Below, piece after piece: positions 1 through 9,636 of a stretch of 64,000 bases of DNA. The stretch's first letter is position 1. Every line of letters begins with the position of its first letter. The position numbers were made by a program, and so were the translations under genes. Location of the stretch: contig NZ_OZ061315.1 of assembly GCF_964063325.1 (NCBI RefSeq), forward strand, positions 1,860,001 to 1,924,000, written 5' to 3'. Origin of the DNA: Hafnia alvei. Lineage in GTDB: Bacteria; Pseudomonadota; Gammaproteobacteria; Enterobacterales; Enterobacteriaceae. The notes under the pieces were generated by a model. The model worked only from the letters and a program-made list of their open reading frames with translations. It did not search any database and was not told the DNA's origin.

Positions 1-180
1 TTGAACGTAAAGATTAAATTTAAAGTATGTAAAATCGCCAGTTTTATAAATAGCACATTTTTTATTTAGACCCTTTTGCAGTTGCATGTTAAACCCCATC
101 AAAAATACACGACCTTTCGTTATCGAATATTAAGTTAACTTACCGACGTAAAATTATAACTCTATGCTGGAGAATGAATA
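1..180. other. AT-rich leader upstream of T6SS block
   Basis: This AT-rich stretch holds no open frame that I can support. It ends in a GGAG ribosome site at 169-172, nine bases before the tssA ATG. It probably carries the promoter for the downstream operon, but no promoter hexamer pair stands out enough to call. Confidence 0.4.
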
Positions 181-1773
181 ATGCTACAGGGATTAATCGC
201 CGCCAGCATGAACGGGCGCGATGCTTTGGCATTGGCGGGCGAGCAGGTGGCGCTGTGGGACAAATGGCTGTTACCGATTAGCGCCGATGCGCCTGCGGGG
301 GAAGACCCGGGCTACGACGATGATTTTCAGCGCATGCGTGAAGAGGTTAACCGCCTGTCGGGCGCTGATACCGATCTTATCTGTCAGTTAGCCGAAAAGC
401 TGTTGACCGCCGTGTGCAAAGACGTGCGGGTGGCGACCTATTATCTTTGGGCGCGGCTGCATCGCGATGGAGAAACCGGGCTTGCCGATGGCTTAACGCT
501 GCTGGCGGGCGTGGTGTCTCGCTTTAGCGATACGGTGTTACCGCTGCGTGCGCATAGCCGCAAGGTGGCGATGGAGTGGCTGACCAGCAGCAAAGTGCTG
601 GATAGCCTGTCGCGTTATCCGGAAGTGGTGAAAGCCGACGTGGAGCGCACGGTGGCCGCGTTGGCGCTGTTGGACAGCGCAATGCAGGTGTGGCCAGAGG
701 AGGAGCGTCCATCGCTCGGCGGGCTTTATTCGGCGCTGGATGCACGTTTAGCGCAGGCGGGTGGTTTAGACGCCGTGGTGCCGCAGAACAGCGCGCCAGC
801 GGGGCAAAAGGAAGAGGCGGGATCGACGCTGGGCTTACCCACGCTCAAGCAGATCCAATCAGGACGTGATTTGCTCGATCAGGCGCGAGAACTGGCGCGT
901 TACCTGCGCGATCAGCCGCAGGGCTGGCTGTCGAGCAGTCGGCTGATGAAAAGCCTGCGTTGGGATACGGTGCATCAGTTGCCGCCGCAGGATGCCTCGG
1001 GGAATACGCGCTTAACGCCGCCGCGGGCCGACAACCGCGCCCAGCTTAAACGCCTATATATGCAACAAAGTTGGAATGAGTTGCTGGAACAGGTTGAGCG
1101 TATGTATGCCGAAGGCGTGAATCATTTTTGGCTCGATTTGCAGTGGTATGCCTGCCAAAGCCTGAGCAAACAAGGCCATCCTTATGACGCGTGGGGCGAT
1201 ATCGTGAAACGCGATTTGGGCATGTTTTTAGAGCGGTTGCCGGGTTTGGAAGAGATGACCTACAACGACGGTACACCGTTTGCCGATGAGGTGACCCGCG
1301 ATTGGATCACTCAGCATGTGAGCGGCAATCAAGAGCAGTGGGCTGCGCCGCCGGCGTCGACTCAGCCGCAGGGCGACGACGACGTGTTGGCGCTGGAAGG
1401 TGAAGCGTTGGCACAGGCCGATAGCGATGGCGTTGAAGCCGCGCTGACGTGGCTAAGCACCCGCTCGGGTATCCATACCCCGCGTAATCGCTGGTTGTTG
1501 CGGCTGTTGATGGCGCGTATTGCTGAGCAGTACGGTAAAAATGAGATGGCGCTGCATCTGTTAACCGAGCTGGATATTAACCCGTCCCAGCTGACGCTAG
1601 CGGAATGGGAGCCGGCGCTGAGTTTCGAGGTGAAAGCCCGTCTGCTGAAACTGCTACGGTTGAAATCGCAGCGCAATGATAGCGATAAAGCGGCGCTGGC
1701 ACGGCGTATGGAAACCTTGTTAGCCGGGCTGGTGAACATCGATCCGGTGAGAGCCGCCGTGCTGTGTGGCTGA
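181..1773 (+). CDS. tssA: Type VI secretion protein TssA (ImpA/VasJ type)
   Basis: This 530-residue protein carries an ImpA N-terminal domain in its first ~130 residues, with the family signature PAGEDPGYDDDFQRMREEVN near residues 38-57, and a long helical C-terminal part of VasJ type. TssA proteins prime the T6SS baseplate and coordinate tube and sheath growth in the cytoplasm. The ATG follows a GGAG site at 169-172. It is the first gene of a same-strand block leading into tssF after 77 bp. The middle (residues ~200-215) is a low-complexity linker, as usual between the two domains. TssA subclass (short or long) was not resolved. Confidence 0.88.
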   Translation: MLQGLIAASMNGRDALALAGEQVALWDKWLLPISADAPAGEDPGYDDDFQRMREEVNRLSGADTDLICQLAEKLLTAVCKDVRVATYYLWARLHRDGETGLADGLTLLAGVVSRFSDTVLPLRAHSRKVAMEWLTSSKVLDSLSRYPEVVKADVERTVAALALLDSAMQVWPEEERPSLGGLYSALDARLAQAGGLDAVVPQNSAPAGQKEEAGSTLGLPTLKQIQSGRDLLDQARELARYLRDQPQGWLSSSRLMKSLRWDTVHQLPPQDASGNTRLTPPRADNRAQLKRLYMQQSWNELLEQVERMYAEGVNHFWLDLQWYACQSLSKQGHPYDAWGDIVKRDLGMFLERLPGLEEMTYNDGTPFADEVTRDWITQHVSGNQEQWAAPPASTQPQGDDDVLALEGEALAQADSDGVEAALTWLSTRSGIHTPRNRWLLRLLMARIAEQYGKNEMALHLLTELDINPSQLTLAEWEPALSFEVKARLLKLLRLKSQRNDSDKAALARRMETLLAGLVNIDPVRAAVLCG

Positions 1774-1850
1774 TACTGCCGCAGACAATGGCCTGATTTT
1801 GGTTTTACCTCCCCCTATTTTTTAACCTTTCTCATGAGAACACAATTCGC

Positions 1851-3614
1851 ATGGATGATTTAACTCTGCGCTATTTTGAAGCAGAAATGCGCTATCTGCG
1901 TGAAGCAGGTAAAGAATTTGCCGAAGCGCATCCTGACCGCGCGGCCATGCTTAATCTGGATAAGGTGGGCGCGCGCGATCCCTACGTGGAACGTCTGTTT
2001 GAAGGCTTTGCCTTCTTGATGGGGCGACTGCGCGAAAAGCTGGATGACGATTTGCCAGAACTCACCGAAGGGTTAGTGAGTCTGCTGTGGCCGCATTATT
2101 TGCGCACAATTCCGTCGCTTTCTATCGTGGAGCTCTCGCCGGACTGGTCGCAGATGAAACACAGCGAGCGCGTGGCTCGCGGTTTTGAGGTGATGTCGCA
2201 GCCGGTGGGGCAGCAGAAAACCCGCTGTCGCTATAGCACCACGCAGGATCTCGATCTGCTGCCGTTGAATTTATCTCAGGTGGGGCTGAGCACTGAGCCG
2301 GACGGTCGTTCGGTGATCCGTTTCCGCTTTGAATGCAGCGAACTGGCCGACTGGGCGCAAGTCGATCTTAGCCGTGTACCGCTTTATTTGAACGCGGATA
2401 GTCCGGTGGCGAGCGCGCTGCATCAGGCGTTAACGCTGCAAACACAGGCCATGTACCTGCGTTTACCGGAACGGGCCGAGCGTCAGCGTATCGACGGCTA
2501 TTTTTCGCCGCTGGGGTTTGGCGAGCAGGACGGTCTGTGGCCGAAAGGGGAAAGTGCCTTTAGCGGCTATCAGCTGTTGTTGGAGTTTTTCACCTTCCGG
2601 CAGAAATTCATGTTTGTGGGATTGAACGGGCTGGATCAGCTTGAACTGCCTGCTGAATTGCCGTGGTTTGAGATCGAGGTTGTGCTGAACGAGCTGTGGC
2701 CGTACGACATGCCGTTTGACGCTGAAAACCTGCGTTTGCACTGTGTTCCGGTGATTAATCTCTTCCCGCTAGAGGCTGACCCGCTGCGCCTTTCGCCGCT
2801 GGAGACCGACTATTTGCTGCGTCCGATGCGCTTGCAGGATGGACACACTGAGATCTATTCGGTCGACAGCGTGGTCTCGTCGAAACACACCGGACATCAA
2901 ACCTACGTGCCTTTCAGCAGCTTCCGACATAAAGGCGGCATGATGCGCTACGACGCGCCGGAGCGTTATTTCCATACCCGAGTGAAACGCGGTGCTTCTG
3001 GGCTGCACGATACGTGGCTGATCCTCGGCGGCGAAGCGTTCGACAGCGATAAGCTGCTCGCGGAAGAAAACCTGTCGCTGAGCCTGACCGGTACCAACGG
3101 TCAACTGCCGCGTAAGGCGCTGCAAAGCACGCTGTTGGATACGGTGGTGCAGTCGACACAAACCAAACTGTCGGTGCGAAATCTGTGCGCGCCAACCATG
3201 CCGTGCTATCCGCCGACGCGCGATCGTTTTCACTGGCGGGTATTAAGCCACCTTGGTTCGAACTTCCTGCCGATGATGGATAACGCCGAAGTGCTGCGCG
3301 GCACGCTTTCGCTGTATGACTGGACGGGCGATGAACTTAACCGCCGTCGCTTAGCGGCGATTGTTGACGTGAAACATCATCTGATCCAGCGCTTTGAGAA
3401 GGGCTTTTTGCTGCGCGGCGTGGATATTGAGGTCACGCTGGACAGCAATGGTTTTTCCGGCGAGGGGGATATCAGCCTGTTTGGTGAAATGCTCAGCCGC
3501 TTCTTTGCGCTGTATGCCGATATTCATCTGTTTAACCAGCTTACGTTGATACTGCAACCTTCAGGGAAATGTCTGCAATGGAAAGAGAATCAAAGTCAGC
3601 GCATTCCGGGCTAA
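1851..3614 (+). CDS. tssF: Type VI secretion baseplate protein TssF
   Basis: The 587-residue product begins with the classic TssF/ImpG/VasA start (DLTLRYFEAEMRYLREAGKE) followed by the conserved LTEGLVSLLWPHYLR stretch near residues 75-90. TssF, with TssG, forms the wedge of the T6SS baseplate in the cytoplasm. Length is normal for the family. Its stop codon overlaps a TAATG restart inside tssG, so the two are translationally linked, as expected for proteins that form an obligate TssF2-TssG complex. Confidence 0.93.
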   Translation: MDDLTLRYFEAEMRYLREAGKEFAEAHPDRAAMLNLDKVGARDPYVERLFEGFAFLMGRLREKLDDDLPELTEGLVSLLWPHYLRTIPSLSIVELSPDWSQMKHSERVARGFEVMSQPVGQQKTRCRYSTTQDLDLLPLNLSQVGLSTEPDGRSVIRFRFECSELADWAQVDLSRVPLYLNADSPVASALHQALTLQTQAMYLRLPERAERQRIDGYFSPLGFGEQDGLWPKGESAFSGYQLLLEFFTFRQKFMFVGLNGLDQLELPAELPWFEIEVVLNELWPYDMPFDAENLRLHCVPVINLFPLEADPLRLSPLETDYLLRPMRLQDGHTEIYSVDSVVSSKHTGHQTYVPFSSFRHKGGMMRYDAPERYFHTRVKRGASGLHDTWLILGGEAFDSDKLLAEENLSLSLTGTNGQLPRKALQSTLLDTVVQSTQTKLSVRNLCAPTMPCYPPTRDRFHWRVLSHLGSNFLPMMDNAEVLRGTLSLYDWTGDELNRRRLAAIVDVKHHLIQRFEKGFLLRGVDIEVTLDSNGFSGEGDISLFGEMLSRFFALYADIHLFNQLTLILQPSGKCLQWKENQSQRIPG

Positions 3615-4663
3615 TGGCGGCGCTGCAAGGGCGCATGTCGGAGGTTAACGTCTATCGCTTTTGTCAGCTGCTGGAGCGGGTAGCGCCTGAAAGACCGGCG
3701 CTGGGCAGTACCGCCAGCCCGCATGACGATCCGGTGCGTTTTCGTCCTCATCCCGGTATGGGATTTCCCGTCAGTGAATTGAAATCGCTGGAAAGTGACG
3801 AGTTTCATCCCGAGCGTCCACCGACGGTGCGTACTACGTTTTTGGGGCTATACGGCGTTGATTCACCGCTGCCGACTTCATACCTCGACGATATTGCGCA
3901 GAGGCGAGAAGGACATGAGGCGCTGGAAGCGTTTCTGGATATCTTCAATCACCGCATTTTTACTCAGTTTTATCGTATTTGGCGCAAGTATTCCTATCCG
4001 GCCACGTTTCAAACGGGCGGAACGGATGAAACCTCGCAGTGCCTATTGGGGCTGATTGGTTTGGGGATACCCGGTACCTCTTCACATATTGCCACGCCGG
4101 TATCGCGGTTTTTGGCGCTGCTGAGCGTGATGCGCTTACCCACGCGCACCGCCGAAGGGGTGATGGCGTTAGTGAGACTGCTGGCGCCGAAAACCACGGC
4201 GGTGGTCACGCCGCACGATCGCCAGCAAATTGTGCTCAAACAGCCGGCCGGACTGGGGCAAACGCAGCGGGTTAATTTGTCGCAGCGTGCCGTATTGGGC
4301 GCAACCGGTACCGATGTGAACACCCAACTGTTGCTCACGCTGCACACCACGGATTTGAACGAGGCGAAAGGCTGGCTGCCGGGGGGGCAACTGCATACCG
4401 ATTTGATGGTTTTACTGCGGGTTTATCTAGGATGGCGCTGCAATGCACGGCTGAAGCTGGTGCTGCCGACCACCATGTTGCCGCCGCCGGTACTCGGTAA
4501 AACGCCGATTCAGCTTGGTTTAACCGGTTTGTTAGGCCTGCATGCCGTCGCTCCTGCGGCTTTAGCGTTACCCAACGAGATCACGGTTAACTTGGGGCAT
4601 TATCAAGGATTACAGCCGAATACGGCGAACAGAGAGGTTAAGCATGTCAATTTTCGCTTCTAA
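3578..4663 (+). CDS. tssG: Type VI secretion baseplate protein TssG
   Basis: This ImpH/VasB-family protein (about 361 residues) pairs with TssF in the baseplate wedge. The typical SEVNVYRFCQLLERV and DPVRFRPHPGMGFPVSE segments near the N-terminus identify it. Three in-frame ATGs are possible (3569, 3578, 3614). I favour 3578 because a CAGGGA site at 3562-3567 sits about ten bases upstream, while 3614 forms a TAATG overlap with the tssF stop. The gene overlaps tssF at its start and tssJ at its end, which shows a compact operon. Confidence 0.9.
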   Translation: MERESKSAHSGLMAALQGRMSEVNVYRFCQLLERVAPERPALGSTASPHDDPVRFRPHPGMGFPVSELKSLESDEFHPERPPTVRTTFLGLYGVDSPLPTSYLDDIAQRREGHEALEAFLDIFNHRIFTQFYRIWRKYSYPATFQTGGTDETSQCLLGLIGLGIPGTSSHIATPVSRFLALLSVMRLPTRTAEGVMALVRLLAPKTTAVVTPHDRQQIVLKQPAGLGQTQRVNLSQRAVLGATGTDVNTQLLLTLHTTDLNEAKGWLPGGQLHTDLMVLLRVYLGWRCNARLKLVLPTTMLPPPVLGKTPIQLGLTGLLGLHAVAPAALALPNEITVNLGHYQGLQPNTANREVKHVNFRF

Positions 4664-5192
4664 GCCCCGTACATTGCAGGCGACAGCGATGGCGTTGTCC
4701 GTGTTGTTGCTCGCGGGTTGCGGCTTGACGCAGAGCGTCGCAGACGGTACAGCATCGGTGACTAAATCGATATTTTACAAAAAGATAAAAACGCTGCATC
4801 TGGATTTCAGCGCCCGCGAGGCGCTTAACACCGACGCGAAGGATATGAGTGCGCTGTCGGTGCCGACGCTGGTACGGGTTTATCAATTGCGTGATAGCAA
4901 AGCGTTCGAACAGCTGGATTATCAAAGCCTGCTGGTAGACGGCGATGCAAGCCTTAAAGCGGATTTGCTCAGCGAGCGTGAAGTGGTGGTGAAACCGGGC
5001 ACCGGCGCGTCGTTGAATATGCCGATGGAAAAAGACGCCAAGTTTGTGGCGGTTGTTGGGTTATTCCGTATGCCGGATATGCAGAAAAATAGCTGGCGGT
5101 TGGTTATCGACCGCGAGGATTTGTTGCCCGATGATCCACGAATTATCGAGCTGAGAAATAACGCCCTTAGCCTTAAACCGGTGAAGGATTAG
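4644..5192 (+). CDS. tssJ: Type VI secretion lipoprotein TssJ
   Basis: The 182-residue product has a lipoprotein signal with lipobox LLLAGC, the lipidated Cys being about residue 26. TssJ is the outer-membrane-anchored lipoprotein of the TssJLM trans-envelope complex and binds the periplasmic part of TssM. The motif VPTLVRVYQLRDSKAFEQLDY matches the SciN/VasD/TssJ family. The gene overlaps tssG by 20 bp. TssL and TssM are not in this window. Confidence 0.9.
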   Translation: MSIFASKPRTLQATAMALSVLLLAGCGLTQSVADGTASVTKSIFYKKIKTLHLDFSAREALNTDAKDMSALSVPTLVRVYQLRDSKAFEQLDYQSLLVDGDASLKADLLSEREVVVKPGTGASLNMPMEKDAKFVAVVGLFRMPDMQKNSWRLVIDREDLLPDDPRIIELRNNALSLKPVKD

Positions 5193-5195
5193 GCC

Positions 5196-5633
5196 ATGAC
5201 CTCTCAAAATCCTTCATTGTATGAAATGCTGACGCTGAACTTTGGCGGCGAGCTGGATTTGCAGCGGGTGAGCGAGCGTGACCAGGTGATTTTATCGGTG
5301 CTCGATAACATGCAGCGCATTCTTAATAGCCGCGCTGGTACCTTGGCGCATTTGCCCGACTATGGTCTGCCCGATATGAGCCAGATCCTACAAGGCATGC
5401 CGGGCTCAGCGCATGGGCTGCTTTCGCTGCTGTCGGCGACGTTATTAAAGTATGAACCGCGCCTTGAAAGCCTGTCGATTACGCTGCTGCCCCAAACGCG
5501 CAGCGGTCATTTGGAATACACCCTCGAGGCTCAGTTAAAAGAACTGGGTCTGGTGCGCTTCGGCACGGAGTTTGCACCCGAGGGTAAAGTGTTGGTGCGC
5601 CATCTCAAACAGCAGCAGTTTGTTTCCGCTTAG
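5196..5633 (+). CDS. tssE: Type VI secretion baseplate protein TssE
   Basis: This 145-residue protein is a GPW/gp25-type baseplate component. The diagnostic RAGTLAHLPDYGLPD segment lies near residues 46-60. TssE is the homologue of phage T4 gp25 and helps start sheath assembly. The start codon lies 3 bp after the tssJ stop, so the two are very probably cotranscribed. Confidence 0.92.
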   Translation: MTSQNPSLYEMLTLNFGGELDLQRVSERDQVILSVLDNMQRILNSRAGTLAHLPDYGLPDMSQILQGMPGSAHGLLSLLSATLLKYEPRLESLSITLLPQTRSGHLEYTLEAQLKELGLVRFGTEFAPEGKVLVRHLKQQQFVSA

Positions 5634-5666
5634 TTTTTCTTTCTTTTTACGGAGCTTCACTTACGC

Positions 5667-7034
5667 ATGGCTTCTTTCTCCGAACAACATTTACGTACCG
5701 GCGGCGATCCGCGCACGCTGAGCGAATTTACCGCACTGCGCGATGAGCTGAGTAAGCTTACACACCCTGCGCGTCCTGACGTCGATTGGCAAAAAGTGGA
5801 ACAGCTGTGTCTGGGACTTTTTCGCCAAAACGGGGTTGAGCTGCAAACGACCGCTTATTATACGCTGGCACGCGCGCATCGTGCGGGATTGGCGGGCATT
5901 GAAGAGGGGTTGGTGCTTGTCGATGGATTATTGACGCATCAGTGGCCGGTGTTTTGGCCCGCGCAAACCCATGCGCGCATGGAAATTCTGGGTTGGCTCG
6001 CCACGCGCCTGCAGCAACTGCTGCGTGGCTATGTGTTTAAGTATGGTGACTTGCCGATTATTTATCGCACCGAAACGCTGCTGGAACACCTGAGCGAAGT
6101 GCTGGCGCGTTTGGAGCTGAAGCATCTTAGCCAGTTAGATGGGTTATATCATCTGATGCATAACACCGCGCTTCGGTTGGAAAGTTTAGACGGCGATAAT
6201 GCGATACAGGGCGGAAGCACGCTGGCGGCGCGACCGTCGATGTCGATTGCTGGGCCTGAAATGCGGGATGATTCACCGCTGGTGTACGTGGTTCAGGCCG
6301 AGGCAAAGCCGGTGATCATGCGGGTGGAAAACACCGCAAGCGGTATTCAGAAAAGCCACTGGCTTGGTTTTGCAACCGGATTAATTTGCATGGCGCTGGT
6401 GGGCAGTGCGGGGTTATGGAGCTGGAATGCATGGCATCAGGAGCCCGTGCGTAATCTGTTGTTAGCCACGGTAGAACCGTTACCGCAGCCGTTATCGCCT
6501 GCGCAGATGAATACGCTGCGCACCGAGAAAGCCGAGAAGCTGCCTACGTTGACCAATGACATGGTGGCGGCAACGCAAAAGCAGTTGGAAAATATTAATT
6601 CATTACCCGCGCTTTGGTCGCTGAACTATGCTTCTCAGCTGGTTAAGCAGGCGCAAACGCTGTGGCCGCAAACGCCGGCGGTCGATCAGCTGGCTGCCGG
6701 ATGGCTGCTCAATTTGAACGCGCAGGCGGCGGCCAGTGATACGCTTGATGATTGGCATTTGGCGCAAACCCGTTTGCAACAGCTGGCCAATAAGCTCAAT
6801 GGATTAGACGAGCAGCGGGGGAAATATATGACCGTTTCGGAGTTGAAATCGTCGATTTTTGCTATTCAACAGCCGCTGGTGAAATCACCGCCGTTGGAGG
6901 AGCTGCTGCGGCAGTTATCTGAACAGCAAAACGCCGGAACAGTTTCTCCGGCGTTGGTTCGGCAGATCGATAACCGTTTTAAACAGCTGCAAAGTCGTTA
7001 TATGTTGCTGATGATGGAACCGAGGTCGTTGTAG
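5667..7034 (+). CDS. VasL/TagA-type T6SS protein (ImpA N-domain plus membrane segment)
   Basis: This 455-residue protein has an ImpA N-terminal domain like TssA, including the segment ELQTTAYYTLARAHRAGLAG. It also has a single predicted membrane segment (about WLGFATGLICMALVGSAGLW, residues 231-250) and a C-terminal VasL-like helical region. Proteins with this layout (VasL/TagA) are known to clamp the distal end of the extended sheath at the opposite membrane. It is the last gene of the block, before a strong terminator. The coexistence of tssA and this gene fits systems with both a short and a long TssA-family protein. The exact role is inferred from architecture. Confidence 0.8.
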   Translation: MASFSEQHLRTGGDPRTLSEFTALRDELSKLTHPARPDVDWQKVEQLCLGLFRQNGVELQTTAYYTLARAHRAGLAGIEEGLVLVDGLLTHQWPVFWPAQTHARMEILGWLATRLQQLLRGYVFKYGDLPIIYRTETLLEHLSEVLARLELKHLSQLDGLYHLMHNTALRLESLDGDNAIQGGSTLAARPSMSIAGPEMRDDSPLVYVVQAEAKPVIMRVENTASGIQKSHWLGFATGLICMALVGSAGLWSWNAWHQEPVRNLLLATVEPLPQPLSPAQMNTLRTEKAEKLPTLTNDMVAATQKQLENINSLPALWSLNYASQLVKQAQTLWPQTPAVDQLAAGWLLNLNAQAAASDTLDDWHLAQTRLQQLANKLNGLDEQRGKYMTVSELKSSIFAIQQPLVKSPPLEELLRQLSEQQNAGTVSPALVRQIDNRFKQLQSRYMLLMMEPRSL

Positions 7035-7042
7035 GTTTTCAG

Positions 7043-7080
7043 CGGGCAACGCCTTTTTTCGGTGTTGCCCGTGGTTTTTA
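7043..7080. terminator. Bidirectional intrinsic terminator between T6SS block and MscS gene
   Basis: A perfect-looking GC-rich stem (GGGCAACGCC pairing with GGTGTTGCCC) encloses a short T/C loop and is followed on the plus strand by GGTTTTTA. It sits in the 43-bp gap between convergent genes and can end transcription from both sides. Confidence 0.8.
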
Positions 7081-9462
7081 CTCTTCTGTTAGCGCCGCAG
7101 ATGGCGCTCTTTCAATTACCATCGTCTGGCTTTGACTCAGACTGATGCCTGCCGCTCTGAGTCTTTTCAAAATCTCATACAGTAAATCACTCTTGGTACC
7201 GCTCACCACGCGAGGGCTCGCCACATAGCCCGTGACGCTGAGCACAATGCCGTTTGGCCCCAATTCTTTGAAGCTCACCGACGGCGCGGGCGCCGGCTGT
7301 ATGGCAACATGCTGGTGATAGGCGTCGAGCAGCAGCGTGCGCGTTTGCTCAGGATCGATATCCAACGGGAAGGTGAGCGCAATCGTCACCACGCCTTGCG
7401 CATTACCCATGGTGGCATTGCGAACGTTTTGTGAAATCAACTGGGAGTTGGGCACAATTACGGTGGAACGATCGCTGAGCTGGATTTCGGTGGCACGGAC
7501 GTTGATGCGGCGAATATCGCCCTCAACGCCGCTGATACTGATTAAATCACCAACTTTGACCGGACGCTCGGTGAGCAAAATCAGGCCGGAGATAAAGTTT
7601 TTTACGATCTCCTGCAAACCAAAACCGATACCGACCGAGAGGGCACTGACGATCCACGCCAGCTTATTCCACTCAATGCCCAGCGTAGAGAGCGTGAGTA
7701 AGATAATCAGCACGTAGCCGACGTTGGTGAACAACGTCACTAATGAGGCACGCATGCCGCGGTCCATCATGGTTTTTGGCAGGAAATCGTTATCTAGCCA
7801 ACGGCGCGCGGTGCGTAGAATGTACCAGCCAATAACCAAGCACAGCACGGCATTGAGGGCGTGTGCTGGGATAATCGTGACGCCGCCTAACCCTTTGCCG
7901 CGCCAAATTTCGACGACTTTTTGTAGCAGGGCGAGCGGCGTGGTCGAACCGTAGGTTCCGCTCAGCAGCGCGGTCACCGCAAACAGTACCAACATCGTTT
8001 TGCCAACCGCGGCGAACAGCGTAGCGGCTAGCGAGAGATGGCGGTCGCTTAGGCTGAGCGTGTTTTTGAGTATTTTTCCTGACGGGTTGCTGGGTGTGAA
8101 TATGCTTTCGCATAGGTCAGTCATCAGATGAATCAGCAGATACAAGCAGGCCAACACCAGCCATACCCAGATCAGTTCATAGGTGAGGAAGCGGGCCAGC
8201 AGAATGTAGCCTGTGAGCAGGGCGATAATAATGGCAAACGACGTGGCGCTGATCGCCAGATGAATGAATCCGGCCAGCGCCGAACGTGCGCTCGGCTGTT
8301 CGTTATTGGTGCTTCGTCCGTGGCGCAGTCGGGTGACGCGTACCGCCATGAAAATCGCAATCAGCGCCACCAGCAGTGATAATAATCCGCTGCAAAAGAC
8401 CGTGGCGGCGATGCTGGCGCCCACCAGATTATTGAGTTGTTCAAGAATGCTGAAAATAAAAACGGCGGTAGCAATAAGGACCGGAAAAGGCGCTAAGGCT
8501 TTGGCCGCGTTATCGGAAATGTTTGGCAACCGCCAAGAGGGATGGCGATTGGATAATAATGCGCTACCCAGTCCGGCAATCAGGCTAGAAAAGATGGTTA
8601 ACCGCACCAGCGTGTGCGCAAATTCGAGCAGCATCGGCGACGTGTCGGGCAAGCGAATGAACAGATAGCACAGGAAGTGGGCGCTAGTACCGAGCATCAC
8701 GGCGGTGAGTACGGTGGTGCTGAAGGCGAGTACGCTACGGCGTAGGCGCCCTTCGGGTAACCACCGTTGCATCATGGCGCTGACCGGTTTATCCAACACG
8801 GCATGGCTGAAGACGCCAAAGGCCAGCGCCAGCAAGATATAAAACACCGATCCTGCTTTCCAGCCGGGTTGCCAAGCGTTGTCCCAAGCGTTGGCTAGCT
8901 GTTGATTAAAATCGCTGAACTTATCTAGATCGTGATTCTGTGATGAAAGAATCGGAGACCAAAAGCTTTGTCCCAGAATGGTGCCTGAATTAAGCGCGAT
9001 CTGAGATTTTAACGCCGAGCGGCGCAGGTTATTAATTTGGGTGGAGAGATTAGCGGCATTGGTTTTTACCGTATTAACTTGTTCAATTTGTTTATCTAGC
9101 TGGGTTTTAGTGCGGTTCAGCGCTGTTCTTTGCTGGGTAACCACTGGCGTTTCATCGGCGGATTTGGGGCCGAGTACGTCAAGCTGAGCCTGTATTTGTG
9201 CGATTTCTGGGGTGAGCTCGGCGGCCTTGGCGTCGGCCTCTTCAGCCAGTTGTAGCGTTTCACTGTTGAGTTGACCGAGTAGTTTTTCGTGCTGGGCGTT
9301 AGCAACCTGTTGTTTGATGGTATCAAGTTTTTTCTGCAAGACGCCGCTGTCTACATGCGTACTCGCTGTAACCTGCTGTGTACTGCTGCTAGCGGCATGG
9401 CTCATGAGCGGCGTTGTTAGCAACATAACCAACAGCGCGTAGGTTTTTAGCATTTTCAGCAT
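7078..9462 (-). CDS. Mechanosensitive channel, MscS family, large (DUF3772-type)
   Basis: This inner-membrane protein of about 794 residues has a signal peptide, a periplasmic coiled-coil region (residues ~30-160), many membrane segments and a C-terminal MscS core. The pore-lining and beta-domain signature includes VGIGFGLQEIVKNFISGL and ERPVKVGDLI near residues 610-645. Such channels open under membrane tension to release solutes during osmotic downshock. The layout resembles DUF3772-containing MscS proteins more than MscK, but I cannot separate the paralogues with certainty. An in-frame TTG at 9468 is an alternative start; I prefer the ATG at 9462 because GAGA lies about eight bases upstream. 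Confidence 0.85.
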   Translation of the reverse strand: MLKMLKTYALLVMLLTTPLMSHAASSSTQQVTASTHVDSGVLQKKLDTIKQQVANAQHEKLLGQLNSETLQLAEEADAKAAELTPEIAQIQAQLDVLGPKSADETPVVTQQRTALNRTKTQLDKQIEQVNTVKTNAANLSTQINNLRRSALKSQIALNSGTILGQSFWSPILSSQNHDLDKFSDFNQQLANAWDNAWQPGWKAGSVFYILLALAFGVFSHAVLDKPVSAMMQRWLPEGRLRRSVLAFSTTVLTAVMLGTSAHFLCYLFIRLPDTSPMLLEFAHTLVRLTIFSSLIAGLGSALLSNRHPSWRLPNISDNAAKALAPFPVLIATAVFIFSILEQLNNLVGASIAATVFCSGLLSLLVALIAIFMAVRVTRLRHGRSTNNEQPSARSALAGFIHLAISATSFAIIIALLTGYILLARFLTYELIWVWLVLACLYLLIHLMTDLCESIFTPSNPSGKILKNTLSLSDRHLSLAATLFAAVGKTMLVLFAVTALLSGTYGSTTPLALLQKVVEIWRGKGLGGVTIIPAHALNAVLCLVIGWYILRTARRWLDNDFLPKTMMDRGMRASLVTLFTNVGYVLIILLTLSTLGIEWNKLAWIVSALSVGIGFGLQEIVKNFISGLILLTERPVKVGDLISISGVEGDIRRINVRATEIQLSDRSTVIVPNSQLISQNVRNATMGNAQGVVTIALTFPLDIDPEQTRTLLLDAYHQHVAIQPAPAPSVSFKELGPNGIVLSVTGYVASPRVVSGTKSDLLYEILKRLRAAGISLSQSQTMVIERAPSAALTEE

Positions 9463-9468
9463 GTACAA

Positions 9469-9636
9469 AGGATCTCATTTAGGCATTTTTATGATAACTA
9501 TTCGTTAATTATAGAGAAAATAGTAGGCGTTTTGTGAATCATTTTGTGAACCCGTTTACATGTGAGGTAGCAACGGGGCGAATACGCGGCAGCAAAGAGA
9601 GACTTTGTTGCCGCTATTTATTGATGACGTGTTTGC
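9469..9636. other. Intergenic region with hairpin
   Basis: This AT-rich gap separates two reverse-strand genes. It should hold the promoter of the MscS-family gene. A 12-bp hairpin (GCGGCAGCAAAG with CTTTGTTGCCGC, 9586-9614) lies close to the end of the efflux gene and may act as its terminator, although no clear T-run follows on the minus strand. Confidence 0.45.
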